Assembly: GCA_002914845.1 (NCBI GenBank)
Contig: JXTC01000408.1
Location: 62,001-126,000, forward strand
DNA length: 64,000 nucleotides
Origin: Trema orientale
Lineage: Eukaryota; Streptophyta; Magnoliopsida; Rosales; Cannabaceae
Reading direction: 5' to 3'
Shown here: positions 12,273-24,827 of the stretch, in pieces
Layout: each line of letters opens with the position of its first letter
Position numbering within the stretch: position 1 is the stretch's first letter
Position numbers and translations under genes: made by a program
The notes under the pieces: model-generated
Seen by the model: only the letters and a program-made list of their open reading frames with translations
What the model was told of the DNA's origin: nothing
Database searches by the model: none

Positions 12273-12540
12273 AATTTCACTACTACAAAAAGGATTTTTA
12301 GTAACATGAAAAAAAATGTTGCAATTTAGTTTATTGTTGTAATTGGTAACACTTGACGAAAAAGTGTTGCTAAAGGTCTTTAGTATGAGTACAAAAGACA
12401 ACTCTTTCTAAGAAAAAGTTGTTACTTTTTAAGTTAAGCAAGAGGCAACACTTTCCTAAAAAGTGATGTCATTTTGTCACAATGCTAATTAGGTAATATT
12501 TTCCTAAAAAGTATCGTCTTTTGCAAACTCCCGTCAAAAT
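12273..12540 (+). mobile_element. CACTA-like transposon end with subterminal repeats
   Basis: The segment opens with TCACTACTACAAAAAGG, typical of plant CACTA (En/Spm) termini. Several subterminal words of the AACACTTTCCTAAAAAGTG type follow in both orientations (12340-12520). I did not find the matching inverted end TTTTTGTAGTAGTG, so the far border is unknown and the element may be truncated. Confidence 0.6.
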
Positions 12541-13223
12541 TAAATAGTCGCCTCAGCCACTTAGCTAGATCCTTTGGTAGAGAGAGACAGAAGGGTGAGC
12601 AGCAATAGCGACAAGGAACTTAGAGGAATTCGACAATGATGGCAAAATCTTAGTAGAGAAACAGTTGTGCTTACTACTTAAAACTCATGAGCCACAACCT
12701 ATAGATCTTCTTCCTAGACTATACATGTTCAAATCTCTAGATTCTATTCTATTTTTTTTCCCTTTTTTATTTTATAAACTTGTTTATTTTGGTTTTTCAT
12801 GAGTTTGTATTTCTCAGTTTTTTTTTATTATCTTCCTATATTTTTCATAATCTCATTATTTTTTTTTAAGTTTTTGAATCTAAGCATTATTGAAAATCAA
12901 GTTATTACTAGTTTTGATTTGAGTACCACAATTTCTTTCGTAGAGACTTTCTCTCCTCGTATGAGTTTGTTATTGAGTTTTTTTTTTTTTTGTTCAACCC
13001 TAATTTCTTGATACGTACGATGAGATTAATAGCTTGTATATGCTTTATTTGGATGTATATGGGGTTGGAGGTTCTTATTTTTATATTATTATCTTTTGGG
13101 TATATGGAGTTTTGTAATTAGAAATTGGGAGTTTATGGCTTAAATTCCCGGTTTGCTTCGGATATTTGCTTTGGTCAATGGGGTTAAAATAGCTACGACA
13201 TTTTTTTCCCCATACATATATAT

Positions 13224-13909
13224 TTTTGGAAACTCAAAAAAAAGTACCTTCTATTTAACGAAAATTATCACCAAAATACCTTCTGTTTTAAAATAGTGCG
13301 AAAAAAATCCTTGTATTGTTAAAAATTCAAAATAAATACCTTCTATTTGAATTATCATATCATTTGCTACCTTTGACTGGTCAAAGGCTTCAAAAAAATT
13401 AGTAAAATTAACATTTTACTCATATTATATTATTTTGAGAAACACACTATACTTGAAAATGAAGGGAGAGAAAATATACATGGTCTAAAACCTTTTAAAA
13501 AAAGAATTCTTCTCTCTATTGTTGTGGTACAAATCTAGAAAAGAAAAAAGAAATCTAAAATTTTTGAAAATTTTGAAAGTAATAAAAATTTTCAAAAATT
13601 TTGACTTGTGCTGTAACTATGGAGGGAAGTTTTTTTTTTTTTTTAGATCATATGTATTCTCTATTCCTTCATTTTCAAGTGTGGTGTGTGCCTTAAATTA
13701 ACATAATAAGAGGTAAAATGTTAATTTTACTAATTTTTTTTGAAGTCTTTGATTGGTCAAAGGTATCAAGTGATATGATAATTCAAATAGAATATATTTA
13801 TTTTGAATTTTCAATAATACAAGGATTTTTTTCACTCTTTTTTAAAACATAGGGTATTTTAGTGATAATTTTTGTTAAATAGAAGGTACTTATTTTGAAT
13901 TTCCAAAAA
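13224..13909. mobile_element. Large foldback element, arms about 200 bp
   Basis: The left arm begins TTTTGGAAACTCAAAAAAAA and contains GTACCTTCTATTTAACG. The right arm contains the inverse, GTTAAATAGAAGGTAC, and ends TTGAATTTCCAAAA. The arms also share GACTGGTCAAAGG and GATTGGTCAAAGG. The centre holds a short AT-rich hairpin (about 13556-13600). There is no transposase frame. A partial extra copy of the right end follows to about 14020. Confidence 0.8.
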
Positions 13910-14135
13910 CACAAGATTTTTTTCTCATTTTTTCAAAACAGAGAGCATTTTAGTGATAATTTCCCTATAAAAATACTCATATTTAGTGATAATTTTCCTA
14001 CAAAAATATTCATATCACTTATCTCATCAAGAGTCCACATTCAAGCTAGATTTGGGAGTTCGAGTTGCTAGACACATTGTCTAGCGTGACTAGACACCCT
14101 ATCTAGCCTCGTCTATTGCTAAACAGTCAAATATT

Positions 14136-14316
14136 GTACCTTTTTTTTCCTGTCAAGTTTGTAGATACTATGTCTAGCTCTCGACACCTCTGTCTGGTGA
14201 GGCTCGATACCCTGTCTAGTCTTATCAGGTAATAAATACACAAATGTACCTTTTTTTCCTGTCAAATTTCTAGACACTATGTCTAGCTCTCGACACCCTT
14301 GTTTAGTGCTCTCGAC
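14136..14316. repeat. Tandem repeat, about 110-bp unit, rich in CTAG and GTCTAG
   Basis: Units begin at 14136 and 14246 with GTACCTTTTTTT, continue CCTGTCAAGTTT or CCTGTCAAATTT, then GACACTATGTCTAGCTCTCG. The preceding 100 bp also carries many TCTAGAC-like words. No gene is seen. Confidence 0.75.
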
Positions 14317-14652
14317 TAAAGGATATAGGTCTTTTATACCTTTTTTTTAAAAAAAAAAAAACAAAAAATGGGTATATTTCATCTACAAACTATTAAAAAT
14401 AGTGTATTTTCTAAAACTCACTATTATAGAGGTGTATTTTACCTAATTTTCCCAAGAAAAATATGATTACACATTTCACCTTCTACTAATAGAAAAAACT
14501 ACTTCAAGGCGTCCATCAGTAAACGCTACATCAAACTCCTCTTCCGGACATTCATCAGTAAATGTCACAGCAGATCCCTTTCACATGATACTTAAAAATA
14601 TACCTCCCAGCATAATCTCTAACCTCCGAACTTTTACAAATCAGACCATGTT

Positions 14653-17600
14653 TCACATGATTTTGCGTATTCCAGAGTTGCTATAAAACCATAACAAAAG
14701 TCTCAAAATTGCTTCTATCAAGCTTAGAAAACAAAACCTGCAATATGGCCTCATGATGTTTCTCTTCACAACAACATAGGACTTTAAACCAAGGACTTTC
14801 TGACCAATATTCCATAGAAAAAAGGCAAAAAAATAAAAATAAAAACAAAGCATGAGCTGCATCCTCAATATTATTACCACACCGAAGGCATACGAGTGGG
14901 CAACTAATACCTCTGCTAGCTAAACTTTTCGCCACAGGCAAAATTCCATGAAAAAGCCTCCACAAAAAAGGTTCAATTTTGGAAGGGAGAAGAAGCTTCC
15001 ACACACATTCCCACCATTTGGACACCGTAGAGCCCGAAGAGGAGCCGACATCATGCAAGGGCGTCATCATCGCTCAGTAGCCCGAACAACCGTGTAGCGT
15101 CCTCCTTTGTCGAAATGCCAAAACCAAACATCCTCTACCGTCCTGAGGCTAAGAGGTAAGTTCATAATAATATTATAATCCACCTACCAAAAGACTTGTT
15201 TCACAAAGTCATCATTCCACTGTTTCAGTTGATCCATCAGAAAATCAGCCACTCGCCAATTCCGGGACAGACCTAAAGAAGGAGTTATAGGACGAAAAGT
15301 TGTTAACCGTGGTAATAAGGATCACTGAACGAATTAATTTAGCCCCATCACAATTTCTTCAATGAGCACCCAATTTTAACACGTCTTTCCCCCACTAAAT
15401 ACTATACCAAATGTAAGACGGACTTGATCCTTGAGCAGCCTCCGTGAAAGAACCCTCTTTGGATTATATAGCTTTCATGACTCGAGCCATAAGGGAATTT
15501 GGTGCATGCAAAAGCCTCCATCCCTATTTAGCAAGAATGGCTTGATGGAATATCTCCAAATCCCAAAAACCCAATTCACCTAACTGTTTAGGCAAACACA
15601 AAAGCTCTCACATTTTCCAATGTAATTTCTTACACTCGTCACTTCCCCCCTCTCACCAGTAACTTGCCACTATTGATTAGAGCTCTAAACACAATGCTCG
15701 AGGTAGCCTAAAGACTCTCCATTATATAAGTAGGGATAGCCATAGCTACTGCCTTTATTAAGACCTCTTTCCCTCCTGAAGAAAATAGTTTCGTCTTCTA
15801 CAATTGTAACATTTTCCAAACCTTGTCTTTAATACTCTGAAAAGTAGCTTTCTTTTTCCTCCCAATAAAAGAAGGTAAAGCCTAAGTATTTCTTATGAGA
15901 AGAATAAAAAGACCAGTTAAGCACATGTTGTAAGGATAACTGAGTTTCCTCCGTTATAAAAGTAACATAAGCTTTATTCATATTTATACACTGCTCCGAA
16001 GCACTCACATAATTATTCAAAATTTCCAGAATTGATCCGCCTTCCGAGTTGCTAGCCTTAAAGAAAATGAGGCTATCATCTGTAAAAAAACAAATGATTA
16101 ACTCTGGTCCCCCCATTACAAGAAAATCCAGTGATAGTAACCTATCGCTCTGCATCAGTCAGTAATGCAGAAAGTCCCTTAGCACAAAAAAAGAAAAAGG
16201 TAAGGGGATAAGAGACAAGCTTGTCGCAAACCTCTCTGAGCAACAATTCTCCCCTTGGCACCACTATTAAGTATAAAAGCATATTGAGCATACGAAATAC
16301 ATTTCAAAACCAAACCCCTCAATTGGTCAAAAAAACCCCAAAGTACTCATCACCTTATCCGCAAACCTCTACTCCACCCTATCATAATCCTTATTCATAC
16401 TTAGTTTAGGGCTTATCCATCCCTGCTACCACTGTTTCGCTTTATAAGTGAATGCAGGACCTCAAATGCTACAACTGTATTATCTGAAATAAGTCTCCCT
16501 AAAATAAAGGCACTTTGGTTATATAAGATGATTGAAGGTTAAAGCTCTTTAAGTCGATTAGCAAAAACCTTTGTGATGATCTTATAGATAAAGGTGTCAA
16601 AATGAGCTGGGCCAAATGGGCCGGCCTGCGGTCCGTCATTGTGACCCGCGGCTTGGCCTGGCGTAGGACTGGGTTGGGCTTATATATCTAGGCCTGCGGA
16701 CTGGCCCGGCACACCAATCTACCATGCATAGGCCAGCCCGACAAATTTTTTTTTTATTTTAATTTTTTTAAAGTTTTTAAATAAATTTAAATACAAAACT
16801 TTTTTCAATACTTATAAATACACATTCTCTCACTGTTTTCTTTCATACTTTAAAATTTCAATCTAATTCTAAATAATTTTCTTAAGGTTTTTGTTTTAAA
16901 CTTTTTTTTTTCAACTATTCAACTTACATACTTTTAGCTTATTTAATTATTTTTAAATTTTTATCAATAGGAAAAGAACATAATATATTATTTATTTTTT
17001 TATAAATTTTAATTTTAAATTTCTAATATTTTTAACTAATTATACAAATAATAATAATATTATTTTTTAGTTTTTTTTATTATTATTTTTTAATTGGGCC
17101 AAGAACGGGCCGGTACGAGCCGACCTGTTTTGGCTCATTTCGGGTCTGGCCCGGCCTGGCCCACCTATGGCCCGCCTAGGAGCCCGGCAGGCCTACGGAC
17201 CAGGTTGGGCTCTACTATTAAATTTTGGGCGGGCTGGCCCTGCCCGACCCATTCATCCTCCCAAGCCTACTTTGGGCAGGTCGGCCCGGCCTGCCTATTT
17301 TGATATCTCTACTGATAGATGATATAGTGTAAGCTGATCGGCCTAAAATCCAACACTTTTCTTAGAGAGCCCACCTTTGGAATAAGAACTACATGGGCTA
17401 AATTCAACTCTCCCATCTCCTCACTTCCATTCAGAATTCTGAGACAAAGATCCAAAACATTTGTACCCACAATGTGCCAGTACTTTTGGTAGAAAATGGC
17501 CTGAAAACCATCAGGTCCAGGAGCTTTAGTAGGTCCTATACTGAAAGTTGCCCCCTTCACTTCCTCACAAGTAAATGGCTCTACCAATCTGAAGTTCATA

Positions 17601-18882
17601 TCAGCACTCACTCTTGGCTCAATAAGTTAGGTAACATGCCTCATCGAATCTATACTCGGAAACTGGGAGGAAAAGATACCAGAAAAGTACCTCTCAACAA
17701 CATCAGTAATCTCCCTAGGCGTATCTCTCCATCTACCATCATCATCTTCTATCCCCAAGATCATACTTTTACGTCTTCTTTGACTAGCTTTAGCGTAGAA
17801 AAACTTAGTATTAGAATGAACACCCTTAAGCCAATCACACCGAGTCACTACTTCCAATAGTATTCATCCATAAATATCAGTTTTTGCAATTCCTTGTTCT
17901 TGAGATAAATTGCCCCAACCACGTCATTTGTTTGAATAACTAAATAGAGGGCCTCTAATTCAGCTCGAAGTCTAGCGATTTTCTTGCCTAAATTGCCATA
18001 TTTCGCTAAGCTCCACTTCTGAATATGAGAAGCACAATGGCGCAAGCCACTTTGGAAGGAGCTAGTCGATCCCGAAGATTCATGACTCCGCTAAGACCTA
18101 TCAATAACATTCGCACATTCATCATCCCGCAATCATCCTAGCTCAAATCTAAAACCATGACCCCATTTAATAACTATAGCTCGTGAAACAGTAGCCGAAA
18201 AAACAAAACCAATAGCTCTATAGTTAGAACCTCAAAACTCAAAATATGATAGCTGGTAATTAGGAATTAACTCCCTCCGGGTCTCATTTGCTACTCCTCT
18301 GTCCAACTGTTCCTGAACATTCGCACCACCACCACGACCGTTTGTCCAGGTCATTTTAGTCCTAAAAAACCCTATATTTTATGAACTTCATAATCATTCA
18401 AAACATCCCGAAATTTCTCCATGGATGAAACATTTTTATCAGAACTGCCCAGCTTTTCATTGGGAAACAAGATAGTGTTAAAATCTCCAATACAACACCA
18501 AGATAACGAAAATAAAGAGTTCAAATGCCTATTAAGCTCCTAAGTGTGCCTCCTCAGACAAGTGATAGGGTCCCTATAAACACCAGTAAAACACCACAAC
18601 TTCCCATCATTCGTAGTAACCAAACCATCAAGAAAAGCTTTTGATATCTACAGTAATATCATCATTCTAACACAAATAAAGTCCCCCATTATGACCACAA
18701 CTATCTATATGAACCCATTAGAAAATGCAATTTTTTCTTTTAATAGAAGCAGCCATTTGCCCCCACAAATGAGTTTTTATAAGAAACACCATAATACGAT
18801 TTGAACTACAGACTAACTTCAGTAATTCCTCAAATGCACCGGGGTTTCCCAATCCCCGGGCATTCCAACATAACAAACTCAT
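14653..18882 (-). pseudogene. LINE ORF2 remnant: endonuclease, reverse transcriptase, zf-RVT
   Basis: ORF2 would make target-site nicks and copy LINE RNA into DNA. The start ATG at 18882 opens MSLLCWNARGLGNPG, the standard start of the plant LINE endonuclease. The endonuclease core WCCIGDFNTILFPNEKLG lies near 18440-18500. The linker and reverse transcriptase include KAPGPDGFQAIFYQKYW (about 17510) and VLDFRPISLHYII (about 17340). After the hAT insert comes KIITKVFANRLKEL (about 16550). The catalytic box reads FFTDDSLIFFKA (about 16080), where most relatives have FADD. The zf-RVT domain has PFLWRLFHGILPVAKSLASR then a CxxC pair (about 14870-14980). Many stops and frame changes lie between these segments. 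Confidence 0.88.
16589..17311. mobile_element. hAT-like non-autonomous element nested in the LINE
   Basis: The left end is TAAAGGTGTCAAAATGAGC and the right end, inverted, is TAGAGATATCAAAATAGGC. The flanks are 8-bp near-repeats, CTTATAGA (16581-16588) and CTGATAGA (17312-17319), the duplication length expected for hAT. Removing the element joins LINE residues SLHYIIY to KIITKVFANRL in frame, which supports these borders. The subterminal parts are G+C-rich words such as GGGCCGGCC; the middle is AT-rich. There is no transposase frame. Confidence 0.85.
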
Positions 18883-19324
18883 AGCGCCCGACGAGGTTGC
18901 TTAATAGCCTTCGCCAAATCAAAAGTATTAGAGACATCACCCAAGGTCTTTCTTTGCTTAATAGAGAGAGCCAAAGAAGATAATTTATTACCTCATTTTT
19001 TAGGAATTACCCGAGTCAAAATTTCACCGTCCCTAACACGGCCCTTCAGCCTAGCCTCAACCTTCCACTTCTGACCACCCCCGTGTCCTTCACTCTTACG
19101 CTCAGTTGGAGTTCCAGCTGAAAAAAACCCTATCAAACGATGGCAAAAGAATCGACAACATCACAGCACTTGGAGTGCCTGAGATAATTTGCCCTAAAGA
19201 GTCTAAACCCGTAGTAGTCGACAAAGTTGGGTTCTGTTCGCTGGGTTTATTAATCGTATGAGCTTTAGTTGGAGAATAGGCTTCAGACGCAAGGCAACTC
19301 CCTCAAGCCTAATCGGATTACACC

Positions 19325-20346
19325 TAGTAGAATTGGACCCATGAGAAATAAAAATTCTCATCAATTGAATTGAAGATGAGCCTTAATGATCGAATTAAGA
19401 TTATTGCCAACTAATACAACTTCATTAATGACATTAATTTCGGACGGGATAATGCCTTAAAAAACAAAATTAGTGAAACTCGTGGGATCTTCCCAATAGA
19501 CTCTGTCACGTCGCCCTGAACCACTATGCCGGCTGCCTCGAGAACTAAAATGATCACCTTCTTTTCCTCCGGTTTGTACCTGTCGATCGGCTTATCACCA
19601 CACTTGATGATGAAAATGTGATACACGAATCCAGACTCCATAATTGAAATCGAAAGGAGAAGAAGGATCATAACTTCGCCATAAAGCCTACTCTTTAAAA
19701 GAGTGGCCAATTCGACCACAGGCAAAGCAGAATTCCAACAATTTTCGTATTTAAAATCCACCCATGTAATTTTCCCATCATCACCAAGTACTATCCTAGA
19801 GCCTCGACAAAGAGGTTTAGATATATCTAAATGCACCCTTACATAAAAAAACTGTCCAAAACAAAAGCCTTTCTCATCAGTATCCACATATACACAAAAA
19901 CTGATACTATCTCTATTCCTTAACCTAATCTCCTTTGTTCTTCCATAAATATGAAGATTATACAACTGGATCCAAAAACTGGTCAAGGAATAGTCATTCC
20001 AACCTGTATCCTCAAAATCTTCAATTGGTTTTAATACTAGAAGACATTTATTAAAATTCCAAGGTTCCTTTTCCAACACATTATAATCTCTGTCAACGAC
20101 ATCCTCAAATCGAAACAAGAATACATTCCTTCCAATTTCCTAAATAGTCATGCCATTAACCGGACGCCATAGATCCTTTGTAGTTTCTTTGAAGGCATTC
20201 CTGTTCAAAGGTTTATTAACCAACAGTTTGCCAACCAAACCTTTCTGAACACGCCTTTTAACCACCAGGGATTCTGCAAATCCAGTCACCTCACTCTACT
20301 CTTCTGTGATTGAGAGACGATTCCATTGTCTAAGTATATCTTCCAT
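19325..20346 (-). pseudogene. LINE ORF1-like remnant (DUF4283-type)
   Basis: The ATG at 20346 begins MEDILRQWNRLSITEE, followed by a TAG stop and then the same frame again (SEVTGFAESLVVKRRVQKGL). A further stop precedes FRFEDVVDRDYNVLEKEPWN. The longest open piece, to about 19411, includes FWIQLYNLHIYGRTKEI and a degenerate region with KPLCRGSRIVLGDDGKI. This arrangement matches the DUF4283 plus zinc-knuckle proteins that precede the endonuclease in plant LINEs. With at least two stops it is not functional. Confidence 0.8.
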
Positions 20347-21007
20347 CTCACAGGTCCGAGCAAAGACGCAAAAACTCATTCCTTCAAAGGTGAGACACGA
20401 GTTTTATGTGATATTAGATCTTTACTTTTGAGAAAATGTTAGTTGATGTTTCATTTTTCATGTATCTTTTGCAGTAGTTATGGTATAATAAATGTATCTC
20501 CTTTGTGTGTAAACTTTGAATATTTTGAATTTTTCATATTCTTTATACTAAAAACTAAAAACTTTCTTGTATAGTAGAATATTTTCAATTACACTAGCTT
20601 TTGTAGTAAGACTTCCTAGCAGAGTATTTTTAATATAGTTTCTAATTATTATTGATCTACTAGCTAGTTAACCTCAATCTACTAGCTAGTTAACCTCTCT
20701 TAATAATGTCATCAATAATTAAATTGGAGTATATGACGGTTCAATGTGTGTGTCACGATGAAGATCTTATATTCAAACCTCAATCAACCTATTATATAAG
20801 AACAAGAGTATGTTTACTTATCTAAGTACTATAATTATGTTCTTAAAAAAGTTTTATGTATTATATTTACTAATCTTATATTTTGTTTCTAGTTTAAATC
20901 AAGTAACATACAACATGGACAAAATAAACATGATACGAAGCAAGTGAACAGATTATTTAATCAACTTGTTGCCTCTCGGGGGTTAAGGTCATTGAAATCT
21001 CAATCTC

Positions 21008-21011
<4 letters not shown>
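20347..21011. other. Intergenic DNA, no gene recognised
   Basis: AT-rich DNA upstream of the LINE reading frame; it may include the LINE 5' UTR. A short tandem duplication of CTACTAGCTAGTTAACCTC lies at about 20657-20697. I see nothing else. Confidence 0.5.

Positions 21012-21083
<72 letters not shown>
21012..21083. repeat. (TA)n microsatellite
   Basis: A TA run of about 72 bp directly borders the left end of MITE copy D. Confidence 0.95.
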
Positions 21084-21085
<2 letters not shown>

Positions 21086-21345
21086 TAACAATCCAATAGG
21101 TTTTTTTTTATCAATCTATAGATATTATTTTATCTAATTTAGATTTATTATGCACGTCTTTTCATGATAAAATATAAAGAGAGAAAGAGCGCATTAAATA
21201 ATGTATATTTACTGTTATTTTTTTTTCAACTACTCAAATCATGGTAGGCATTAGATAATTGATCCAACGGCTAAAAAAAATACCTATAGATAAGTAAAAA
21301 AAATACCTATAGATAAGTAAAAAAAATAGCTACTAGATTGTGGCC
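21084..21345 (+). mobile_element. (TA)n-associated MITE, copy D (subfamily II)
   Basis: The left end GGTAACAATCCAATAGG and right end CTACTAGATTGTGGCC are diverged versions of the family termini. The body differs from subfamily I: it has TTTTCAACTACTCAAATCATGG before the GATCCAACGGCT word. A small internal duplication of ACCTATAGATAAGTAAAAAA lies near the right end. Confidence 0.8.
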
Positions 21346-21735
21346 TTATATATATTATATAAATGTGTATATATATATCATGTTGTATAACTTATTAGAC
21401 TAAATTTAGTTTCATTTTTTTCTACTATTAGTTAGCTATTTTGTAGTTAGATCTAGTTAGCTAATCATGTAGTTAAGGTTGTTTAGTTAACTAGTTAATT
21501 TTGTGGCATTTGTAGTAAAAATATGCTAGAATTTTGTGTACTATAGAATATGCTCTAAAAACTGGAAGTTTAATAGAGGAGAATTTTCCAAACATATGGC
21601 AACACTTGTACATGAAGTATTACTGTTGTTTATCATATTAAAAATAAAGATGGTGCTTTGTTTTTAAACGGAGTATACAGCAACACTTATTCAGATATGC
21701 TCCGTTAGTCATCCCCAACAGCAACACTTAAATTT
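21346..21735. other. Intergenic DNA, no gene recognised
   Basis: AT-rich with scattered TTAGTTAGCTA-like words at 21426-21500. No coding or repeat element recognised. Confidence 0.45.
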
Positions 21736-21739
21736 TCAA

Positions 21740-22190
21740 GTATTGCTATATGCCTCTTTCTTTGGGATGTGTGCTGTAAGTGTTGTTATATGCCTTCTCT
21801 TTGGGATGTGGGATGTGTGTTATAAGTGTTGTTATATGCCACTCTCTTTGGGTTGTGTGCTATAAGTGTTGTTATATGCCACTGAATGTGTATTGTATGC
21901 CTTCTTTTGGGATGTTTGTTGTATGTCACTAAATGTGTGTTGTATGCCTCCTTTTGGGATATGTATTGTATGCCACTGAATGTGTGTTGTATGCCTCCAT
22001 TTGGAATGTGTGCTGTATGCCCCACCCGAATGTGTACTGTGTGTGGGATGTGTGCTGTAAGTGTTGTTGTATGCCACTGAATGTGTGTTATGCCTCCTTT
22101 TGGGATGTGTGTTGTATGCCCCTCCCGAATGTGTGCTGTGTTATATGCCCCTCCCGAATGTGTGCTGTGTGTTTTGTCCTTTTGGGATGG
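21740..22190. repeat. Degenerate minisatellite, units about 20-26 bp
   Basis: Interleaved words are repeated many times: GTTGTATGCC with CTCCTTTTGGGATGTGT, CACTGAATGTGT, or CCTCCCGAATGTGTGCTGT. The array keeps frames open on both strands (a His/Thr/Pro-rich frame at 21786-22265 minus, Cys-rich frames on plus). This is a by-product of the repeat, not evidence of protein. Confidence 0.85.
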
Positions 22191-22366
22191 GTGTACTTTC
22201 AGAAAAGGTATTTTTCTCAATAAATCCAATATTTTTATTAAAAAAAATAAAAAANTTACAACCATTCGGGATTTTTCTTTGAGAAAATGTGGTATATGTC
22301 CACATTTTTTAAACTGGTTAAGTATATGTTCAAAATTTAAAATTTATAGCTATATGTCCAATGTTT

Positions 22367-22370
<4 letters not shown>

Positions 22371-22408
<38 letters not shown>
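22371..22408. repeat. (CT)n microsatellite
   Basis: A CT run of about 38 bp begins a pyrimidine-rich stretch that continues to about 22450 and resembles a plant 5' UTR, though no open frame follows. Confidence 0.9.
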
Positions 22409-22412
<4 letters not shown>

Positions 22413-22869
22413 TTTCTTTCTTCTTTTCCTGAATCTCTCTCATTTCTCCATTAATTTTCCTCTTTAATATCTATAGCTTTCTTTGGATCTACAGTAGCTT
22501 CGTATAATTTCCGGCGTATATCTCCATTATTCTTCTTCTTTGGTATTGTTTGGTTCATTGTCGTCTTCTTCGGGGTCATTTTGTTCATCTTCTCAGATCT
22601 CTGGTATTTTTGGTGATTTATGTATTTGCTTTAGTCGAATCTCCAGCGTTTTTTATTTTAATTTTGTTTTGGTATGCATTGCTTTCTTAATTTTAATTTG
22701 ATTGTATTTATGTATCGGTTTTGAGAATTTTCATTTATATTGGGAGTTCATGTTTAATTTTAATTTTAAGTATAATATTGTTTTTTGTTAGGTCTTAGTA
22801 GCTTTTTTGTATTTTGCTTTGTGTTTTGAAATTAGTTTTTGTAATTGGTAACAGTTTATTAATTTTTAG

Positions 22870-24470
22870 TCATAGTATATGTGATATTTATAGTAGTATA
22901 TGTGATCTATTTTGTGGTATATGGTATTACTATTCACTTATTTTTGTTGTTGAACATATTTTCTATTTCTTGTTTGGTTCATATATTTTTGGTCTTGATA
23001 TATGTGTTTTCTGTTGGTATATGCTTTTTTTTTGTTATTATTGATGTTAGATGTCCAGTGTTCTTGTTTGGTTCATATATTATTAGTCTTGGTATCATTA
23101 TTTTTTTGTGATGGTATATATTGTGTGGTTATTATTGATTAACATATTAATTATTTTGCTAGTATTGACCAAGAGTTTGAACTCAGGTATGTTGTTTTTC
23201 TGCTCTTTTTTTTTTTTTTTTTCAATAATTTTTTTGGGTAGTTTTATAAGTTAATTTATTGAATATTTTATTTGAAACCCAAGTCATTAAATTTGCTGCA
23301 AATTTTGGTTATTTGATAATGCTTACTGCAAATTATCTGATAAATTCAATAAATATAACTGGGTCATTCATTGCCTTGGTTATGTCCATAAAATAAATAA
23401 ATAAATAAATAGTTTTGCTAAATCTAAAGCTTACAGAACCATATCAGGCTAAACTACATCAAATAAGTAGGATTTCCCATTAATCTGGATAGTTATGATA
23501 AATTATGGTTCAAGGACTCTTATACATTTATATATTCTTTTGGTACCAAANTTTTTCTGTTCTTTTTTTTTTTTTTTTGGTATATAGTTTTTTATGTTTG
23601 GTACATGGATTTTTTAACTTAGTATATGTATGTATATACCTCCTGAACTAGTAGATATGATATTTTTTTTAATTAGTATTTGTTTCTTAGTTTCTTCATA
23701 CAGGTGTATATACTGATTATGAAATTGATGAAGATGGAATTTTAAGTATTTTTTCATGGCATTTGGAGCTTCCATTAAAAGAGTGGCGACATTGTAGGCC
23801 TATGATATCAGTTTATGGGACATAAGAATCGTTATTTATTTTTTTTTTATTGAGTTTATAGTTTGTTTTGTTTTAAAACGAACGGTTTTTTTTTTTTTTT
23901 CATATTTAGGTATATGAATTTTTGGTATTGATATATAGACATTTTGTCTTGGTATATGTGGTTGTATACTAGATTCATTATTTTAAATATCTGATATTGT
24001 TATCCTATTTCTAAGTTTTACACTTTTAGGTACATGAATTTTTAGTTTTGTGTATTGAATTTTGTCATAGTATATGAGGCTATATACTAGATTCCTTGCT
24101 ATATTATTGAATTTATTTTTTGTCAGCGGAACAAAAAAAATCATTTTTGTGTATAATATATATATATATATATATATACCAGATTATGTATGAACACATA
24201 TATTGTTAGCAAAATTTTATAAAGCAGTGAAGAAAAATATTATGGACGATTTTTGAGTTGAGTGATTGTATATGAACATATATATCGTGTTCAAAATGAT
24301 AAATTTATATACTATTTCTTAGATGGGTTATGATATTTGAGCATAGTGCACTGGTTCATATATCATATCAAAGTATTAGAAGTTATATACCTATTTCATA
24401 TTAGAATGAACCATGAATAAAATCTTATATACCTAGTTCAAAAGATTATATATCATAAAGAGAGAATTTT
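22870..24470 (+). repeat. Region enriched in TGGTATATG-like words
   Basis: GGTATATG, GTATATGTG and TATATACC words recur irregularly (for example about 22918, 23013, 23109, 23911, 23951, 24148). The spacing is not constant, so this is a degenerate word-rich region rather than a strict tandem array. No gene is seen. The sequence has an N at 23551. Confidence 0.55.
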
Positions 24471-24827
24471 TTCAATATACAATTATCATTTCTAAACAGT
24501 TTCAGCTTTTTTAAAATTATTCAAATGTACCCCAGAAACTGAATAACTAACAGTTTAGATTTATATCAAATTGCATTATATAAAACATATGAACCAACGA
24601 GAAAATTGTCTAATGTTGAATATCTTCACAATTAAAAGTATTTAATACAATAATCCTTATCCAACCAAAAAACTATATTATTTTTGCTAAACTAAAATAA
24701 GAGCACATGTTCCATATCACGTTCACTTTTGTGTTTCCGTTTCACTTTTTTATCCCCTTCTCATCCTGTTTTCGGCCCAATAATAGAGTTCTATGACCAT
24801 CTTTTACCAATAGAATGTGATTTTGTC

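Larger units (their letters stand above)
14480..20346 (-). mobile_element. Decayed LINE (non-LTR retrotransposon) split by a hAT element
   Basis: Read on the minus strand it shows, in order: a DUF4283-type nucleic-acid-binding region (from 20346), an endonuclease beginning MSLLCWNARGLGNPG (18882), a reverse transcriptase (about 17610-15800) and a zf-RVT domain (about 15070-14850). This is the usual order of plant L1-type LINEs. The unit is full of stops and frameshifts and cannot be autonomous. A 723-bp hAT-like element (16589-17311) interrupts the reverse transcriptase. The 5' UTR start and the 3' poly(A) end are not recognisable; the 3' limit given is approximate. Confidence 0.9.

Noticed and set aside
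21740-22190. CRISPR-like array
   Set aside because: Units are degenerate and contiguous, without unique spacers, in a plant nuclear context; it is a minisatellite.
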